Shown: positions 13,072-15,998 of the stretch, in pieces | Layout of the letters: each line of letters opens with the position of its first letter | Position numbering within the stretch: position 1 is the first letter of the stretch | Source: CAZLGO01 sp964559295 | GTDB taxonomy: Archaea > Methanobacteriota > Methanobacteria > Methanobacteriales > Methanobacteriaceae | Direction of reading: 5' to 3' | Assembly: GCA_964559295.1 (NCBI GenBank) | Contig: CAZLGO010000039.1 | Coordinates: 1-15,998 of the forward strand | DNA: 15,998 nt | The notes under the pieces: model-generated | The model's database searches: none | Told to the model about the DNA's origin: nothing | Seen by the model: only the letters and a program-made list of their open reading frames with translations | Translations under genes and position numbers: made by a program

Positions 13072-13391
13072 ATGAGACCTAATATGGGGAGAGATTAAGA
13101 ATCTGATAGAGAAGGCAAAAAGATTCTTAAGAGCTGCGGAATTACCATTAAATGATGTAGATTAGGATTCTGCGGCCTCAAGATGTTATTATGCCATTTT
13201 TTTTCATGATGGAAGTTTATTAACAAAAGATTTACGAGTGTTTCACATGAAGACGTAATTGCTCTTTTCGGGAGCACTTTATAAAAAACTATTTGAACCA
13301 GAATTTTGGTAAAATATTAAAAAGAGCTTATGATTTGAGACAAAAAGGGAATTATACCACGAATTTATGGTTAGTGAGAAAACAGTGTAAT
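13072..13391 (+). pseudogene. Decayed HEPN-domain gene
   Basis: ATG 13072 gives MRPNMG, then a one-base shift leads to EIKNLIEKAKRFLRAAEL, LNDVD, a TAG, and DSAASRCYYAIFF (13091-13205), the HEPN core. Further frames give GVIALFG-like, then FGKILKRAYDLRQKGNYTT (about 13307-13365). The order and motif (AASRCYYA.F, then R.YDLRQ.GDY) are those of HEPN (UPF0332-type) ribonuclease toxins that pair with MNT nucleotidyltransferases. The RxxxxH-like catalytic part is disturbed by frameshifts, so this is dead. No nucleotidyltransferase sits right before it. Confidence 0.75.
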
Positions 13392-13515
13392 ATATGTTAA
13401 TGAAACCAGGTAAGTTTAATTAATCTAATGGAGAATTACTTAAAAATATTTATGAAAATAAACATAAAAACAATTAATAAACCGGTTTTTAAAATTTTAG
13501 GGGAAAAACCAAAAA

Positions 13516-14091
13516 ATGAACATAAAGGAATTCATTGAAGAATACTTAAAAATGAGTAGATACGTTGCACTGGGCAGTCTCGATGGAATTTTAGCTGTTA
13601 TGGGAGTAACCTTAGCTGCAAGTGGTATTGCAGGTGTGAGTGGAGTAGCTATCCCCAATTATGTTGTAGGTCTTACTGGATTAAGTGGTGGTATAGCACT
13701 CTCAATGACAAACGCCTTTGGATCTTACATAGGAGAGCGAGCCGAAGAAGTACGAACGATAAGAGAACTTGAAGAGAAGATGATTCTTGAGGAAAGAGCA
13801 CTTGATGATACTCTGATCCATGAGGAAGCAAAAAGAAGGATTTATATGAGCATGTTTACCCATGGATTTTCAAGTTTTGCAGGTTCTTTTGTTCCAATAG
13901 CACCATTTTTGCTAATTGATGATAGAGTTATTGCTATTCTAACCACTGTTGCCCTTTGTTTTACAGCCTTGTTCTTTTTAGGTGTGTATCTTGGAAGGGT
14001 CTCAAGAGAAAGTGTATTAAAGACCTGTCTTGAGGTTGTAATAATTGGAATATTTATAGGTATCGTTGGTTTTATGCTTGGAGGACATTAA
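13516..14091 (+). CDS. CCC1/VIT1-type metal transporter
   Basis: A 191-residue membrane protein of the VIT1/CCC1 family, which move iron(II) or manganese across membranes. It opens with FIEEYLKMSRYVALGSLDGI, then hydrophobic segments near 20-40, 46-65 (VGLTGLSGGIALSMTNAFGS), 112-135, 138-158 and 170-188: about five helices. The loop 70-105 (YIGERAEEVRTIRELEEKMI then LEERALDDTLIHEEAK) is rich in glutamates, like the cytoplasmic metal-binding helices of the plant and yeast proteins. AGGGGAAAAACC precedes the ATG. Its end overlaps the convergent TatD gene by four bases. The ion is not fixed by sequence. Confidence 0.8.
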   Translation: MNIKEFIEEYLKMSRYVALGSLDGILAVMGVTLAASGIAGVSGVAIPNYVVGLTGLSGGIALSMTNAFGSYIGERAEEVRTIRELEEKMILEERALDDTLIHEEAKRRIYMSMFTHGFSSFAGSFVPIAPFLLIDDRVIAILTTVALCFTALFFLGVYLGRVSRESVLKTCLEVVIIGIFIGIVGFMLGGH

Positions 14092-14945
14092 AACCCAAGA
14101 TCATCAAGATCCACACCATAGATCTTTTCTATATTTTCAACATGAATTTTATAGGCATCTTTCCTTGTCAGAATACCATTATTCAACAACTCATGTGTTC
14201 GTCTTGGAACGGTCTTAGGACCAAGAACTGCACCAGGTCTACCTAAATCATCCAGATAATCTGTTTCCATCAAAAAATCTGTTCCTTTTTTTAAACCTTC
14301 AACCATAACGTTCCTCGTTGCTATCAGTGAGGGGGTTATGCCATAATTCTCATTCTCGCGAACAAATGGTCCTGAAAAATGCTTTATAACTTTGTATCTT
14401 TTTATACCCACAGTATCTGCCATTTTTGCAAATTCTAAAAACTGTTCTTCTTTTGCACTTTCTGTATGAAGCTGCAAAGCACAGTCTGCATCAGATGCAA
14501 GCTCCATAGCATATAAAATAAGTCTGTTGTGTATTTCAAACTCATCTTGTGAAACCTCATAATGAGGTCTTCCAATCTCACCGATTCCTAAAGCCCTACC
14601 TTCAAGTACCATATTTTGTGCAGTATTTAAGGCATCTCTCATCATCTCTTCTGCCTTTTTAAGATCAATGCCATTTTTTATAAGTCTTGTAAGCTCTGCT
14701 GGGTGGGCTCCAACTATTGAAAATGCTTTAACATCTGTTTTGCTGTTTATATCATGAACATATTTTAAAACAAGTTCCATCGCCTCTTTAAAATCACAAG
14801 AATTCCCAACAGTCCATGTGGGCTTGTTTGGGATTATCATAATGCTCCCGCCAGCTCTGCGGAACTTCTTTGCAACCACAAGTGGACCTTCCCCATTATA
14901 TGGATCTACGTGTATATGGTTGTCTGTTACAGGAACTTCCTCCAT
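14088..14945 (-). CDS. TatD-type metal-dependent hydrolase
   Basis: A 285-residue TatD-family protein: a metal-dependent barrel hydrolase, often a 3'-5' DNase. The metal positions are all seen: H10 and H12 (TDNHIHVD), E123 (GIGEIGRPHYEV), H160 (LQLHTES), H189 (VIKHFSGP), and D229 (METDYLDD). The barrel strands between, such as SIMIIPNKP and AFSIVGAHPAEL, fit. It is a little longer than bacterial TatD and resembles an archaeal branch of unknown substrate. The start ATG 14945 is fixed by the early HxH. GGT just before it serves as ribosome site. It overlaps the end of the DUF116 gene by 50 bases because that gene seems to run past its proper stop. Confidence 0.8.
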   Translation of the reverse strand: MEEVPVTDNHIHVDPYNGEGPLVVAKKFRRAGGSIMIIPNKPTWTVGNSCDFKEAMELVLKYVHDINSKTDVKAFSIVGAHPAELTRLIKNGIDLKKAEEMMRDALNTAQNMVLEGRALGIGEIGRPHYEVSQDEFEIHNRLILYAMELASDADCALQLHTESAKEEQFLEFAKMADTVGIKRYKVIKHFSGPFVRENENYGITPSLIATRNVMVEGLKKGTDFLMETDYLDDLGRPGAVLGPKTVPRRTHELLNNGILTRKDAYKIHVENIEKIYGVDLDDLGF

Positions 14946-15600
14946 GTAATCTACCTTTTTTTTGGGTTTTAATGCCTATTTTGTCAAGAACAGCCTTTGA
15001 ATCCACTTTGGTATTTATACAACCGTCCTTTAGCAATGGTACTCCCTGACATGAAAAATTTGAAAGTTTCATCATTCCTAGGTTCAAATCTTGGTAGCAC
15101 GCAACACCTAAAACTGCCTTAAAGTTGTTTTCTTCAACTATTTTTTTAAGAAAAGTGGATCCAGGTATTATAAATACTTTATACCCTATATTTTCTGCTT
15201 TACCCTTTAGAATCCCTATAACACACCGATTGCAGCCTGTACACTTAAGACCCGAGGGTTCCAATTTTGCTTCACATTCACCATGTCTCAGACAGTGAGG
15301 TAGAATCAAAATTTTATCTTTTGGATCTATTTTCGCAAATGATTTTTTGTTTATCCTATTTCTCACTTCAACGCCAATCTGGTCCACGATTCCTTCACTT
15401 AATCCTATATTTTCTGAAAATTTCTTAAAAAATCCGTAGAATACATCTATTGTAAACAGGAGAAGTTTTGGGAAGATGAGTCTATCTTGCCTCAAGAGAA
15501 GTTTTCCAAGGACAAGCGCTGTCAAAAGAAGCAAAATAATGGATATACCCAAAATAAAAACAATCTGCCCGAGGATTTGGTATATTTCATAAATTGACAT
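14896..15600 (-). CDS. DUF116 membrane protein, apparently read past its stop
   Basis: A 234-residue DUF116 protein: an N-terminal membrane helix (about 10-37), a short helical linker, then a globular domain with many cysteines: C103 and C109 (PHCLRHGEC), C120, C123 and C126 (LKCTGCNRC), and C168, C184 and C194. The CxxCxxC suggests iron-sulfur or zinc. Its job is unknown. The tail RLHGGSSCNRQPYTRRSI is read from TatD codons in another frame and looks false: one more A in the eight-A run (14956-14963) would give AGG TAG and a stop at 14951-14953, five bases before the TatD ATG. Either a sequencing slip or a real frameshift explains this. The TATA-like TTAATATACA (minus strand, about 15624-15633) precedes it. 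Confidence 0.8.
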   Translation of the reverse strand: MSIYEIYQILGQIVFILGISIILLLLTALVLGKLLLRQDRLIFPKLLLFTIDVFYGFFKKFSENIGLSEGIVDQIGVEVRNRINKKSFAKIDPKDKILILPHCLRHGECEAKLEPSGLKCTGCNRCVIGILKGKAENIGYKVFIIPGSTFLKKIVEENNFKAVLGVACYQDLNLGMMKLSNFSCQGVPLLKDGCINTKVDSKAVLDKIGIKTQKKGRLHGGSSCNRQPYTRRSI

Positions 15601-15749
15601 GTATTTTCCTTTATTTGCTTTTTGTATATTAAGGTGATGGTTATGTAAAGTGTTTTTTAAGCGAAATTATGGGCTTCGATCTTGGTCTATATTAACACAT
15701 ATAGGTCAAAAGCACATCCTTACAGATATTATAGGCATAAATCTATCAA

Positions 15750-15998
15750 CTAACTTCTACCTATCAATTTCACCAATTCAACATAAACCTTTGTTGCTAA
15801 ATGTAATTGTTCAACTTCTACAGATTCGTTTGATACGTGAGGATCACTACCAGGTCCAAAAACAACAGATGGTATCCCTGCCCTTGACAAATAAGATGCA
15901 TCAGTGCCACCAGGAGATCCCAAAAAATCAAACAAACAGCAAACATTGTATACTGCCTTTTTAAGACACTTTAAAATCTTCTCAGAAGGATGAGTAAC
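15750..15998 (-). CDS. M20-family peptidase/deacylase, C-terminal part
   Basis: Partial: the gene enters from beyond the right edge. Visible 82 residues: VTHPSEKILKCLKKAVYNVC, then CLFDFLGSPGGTDASYLSRA, then GIPSVVFGPGSDPHVSNESV, and EVEQLHLATKVYVELVKLIG. The GGTDASYLSRAGIPSVVFGPG box and the NESVEVEQL end match the last third of ArgE/DapE/aminoacylase-type M20 enzymes. These use two zinc ions to free an amine from an acylated amino acid or peptide. The N-terminal zinc-binding histidine and aspartate lie outside the window. The histidine usually found in GPG...AH..NE is present (DPHVSNE). The substrate and exact branch cannot be told. Confidence 0.8.
   Translation of the reverse strand, partial: VTHPSEKILKCLKKAVYNVCCLFDFLGSPGGTDASYLSRAGIPSVVFGPGSDPHVSNESVEVEQLHLATKVYVELVKLIGRS

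Noticed and set aside
1..15998. A CRISPR array or phage genes
   Set aside because: No regularly spaced repeats, Cas genes or phage structural genes were seen.

Overview
The window reads as a piece of chromosome from an AT-rich, probably uncultivated archaeon. Support for this includes TTTATATGC-type TATA boxes placed about 50 bases before start codons, GGAGGTGA/GGTG ribosome sites, TTG and GTG starts, and families typical of archaea: an S-layer protein with an archaeal-type repeat, a TfuA-like protein, DUF116, a four-CBS-domain protein, an ATP-binding UspA, a MJ0577-like fold, and a CCC1/VIT1 relative. No rRNA, tRNA or CRISPR array is visible. The exact lineage cannot be told from this sequence.

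Layout. 1-2437: an S-layer protein and, behind a nearly identical TATA box, a small membrane-anchored protein with a run of five N-glycosylation sequons. 2438-6786: a toxin-antitoxin island. It holds two intact RelE-type pairs (3072-3520 and 4588-5049), a TumA/TumE (DUF6516) pair (5297-5919), a VapBC pair (6167-6786), a truncated HicA, two damaged copies of a MNT nucleotidyltransferase gene, and the first codons of a HepT. Most of the island is bracketed by the 3' end of the glycoprotein gene and a diverged second copy of that 3' end (5932-6033), so the pairs sit between direct repeats.

6805-10023: housekeeping and signalling genes: a tiny SAP-like protein on the minus strand, then an amidohydrolase and a universal stress protein in one transcript, then a CBS-domain protein overlapping or abutting an unidentified 143-residue protein. 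10020-11725: a minus-strand pair, TfuA-like then LarE-like, whose genes nearly touch. Both families are known in sulfur transfer, so this two-gene unit is the most interesting metabolic lead here.

11726-13515: a gene graveyard holding an IS5-type transposase broken by small indels, an unidentified decayed gene, and a decayed HEPN-domain gene. 13516-15998: a VIT/CCC1-type metal transporter, then convergent to it a DUF116 membrane protein and a TatD-type hydrolase. An eight-A run at the DUF116/TatD junction makes these two reading frames overlap. The window closes with the C-terminal part of an M20 peptidase/deacylase on the minus strand.
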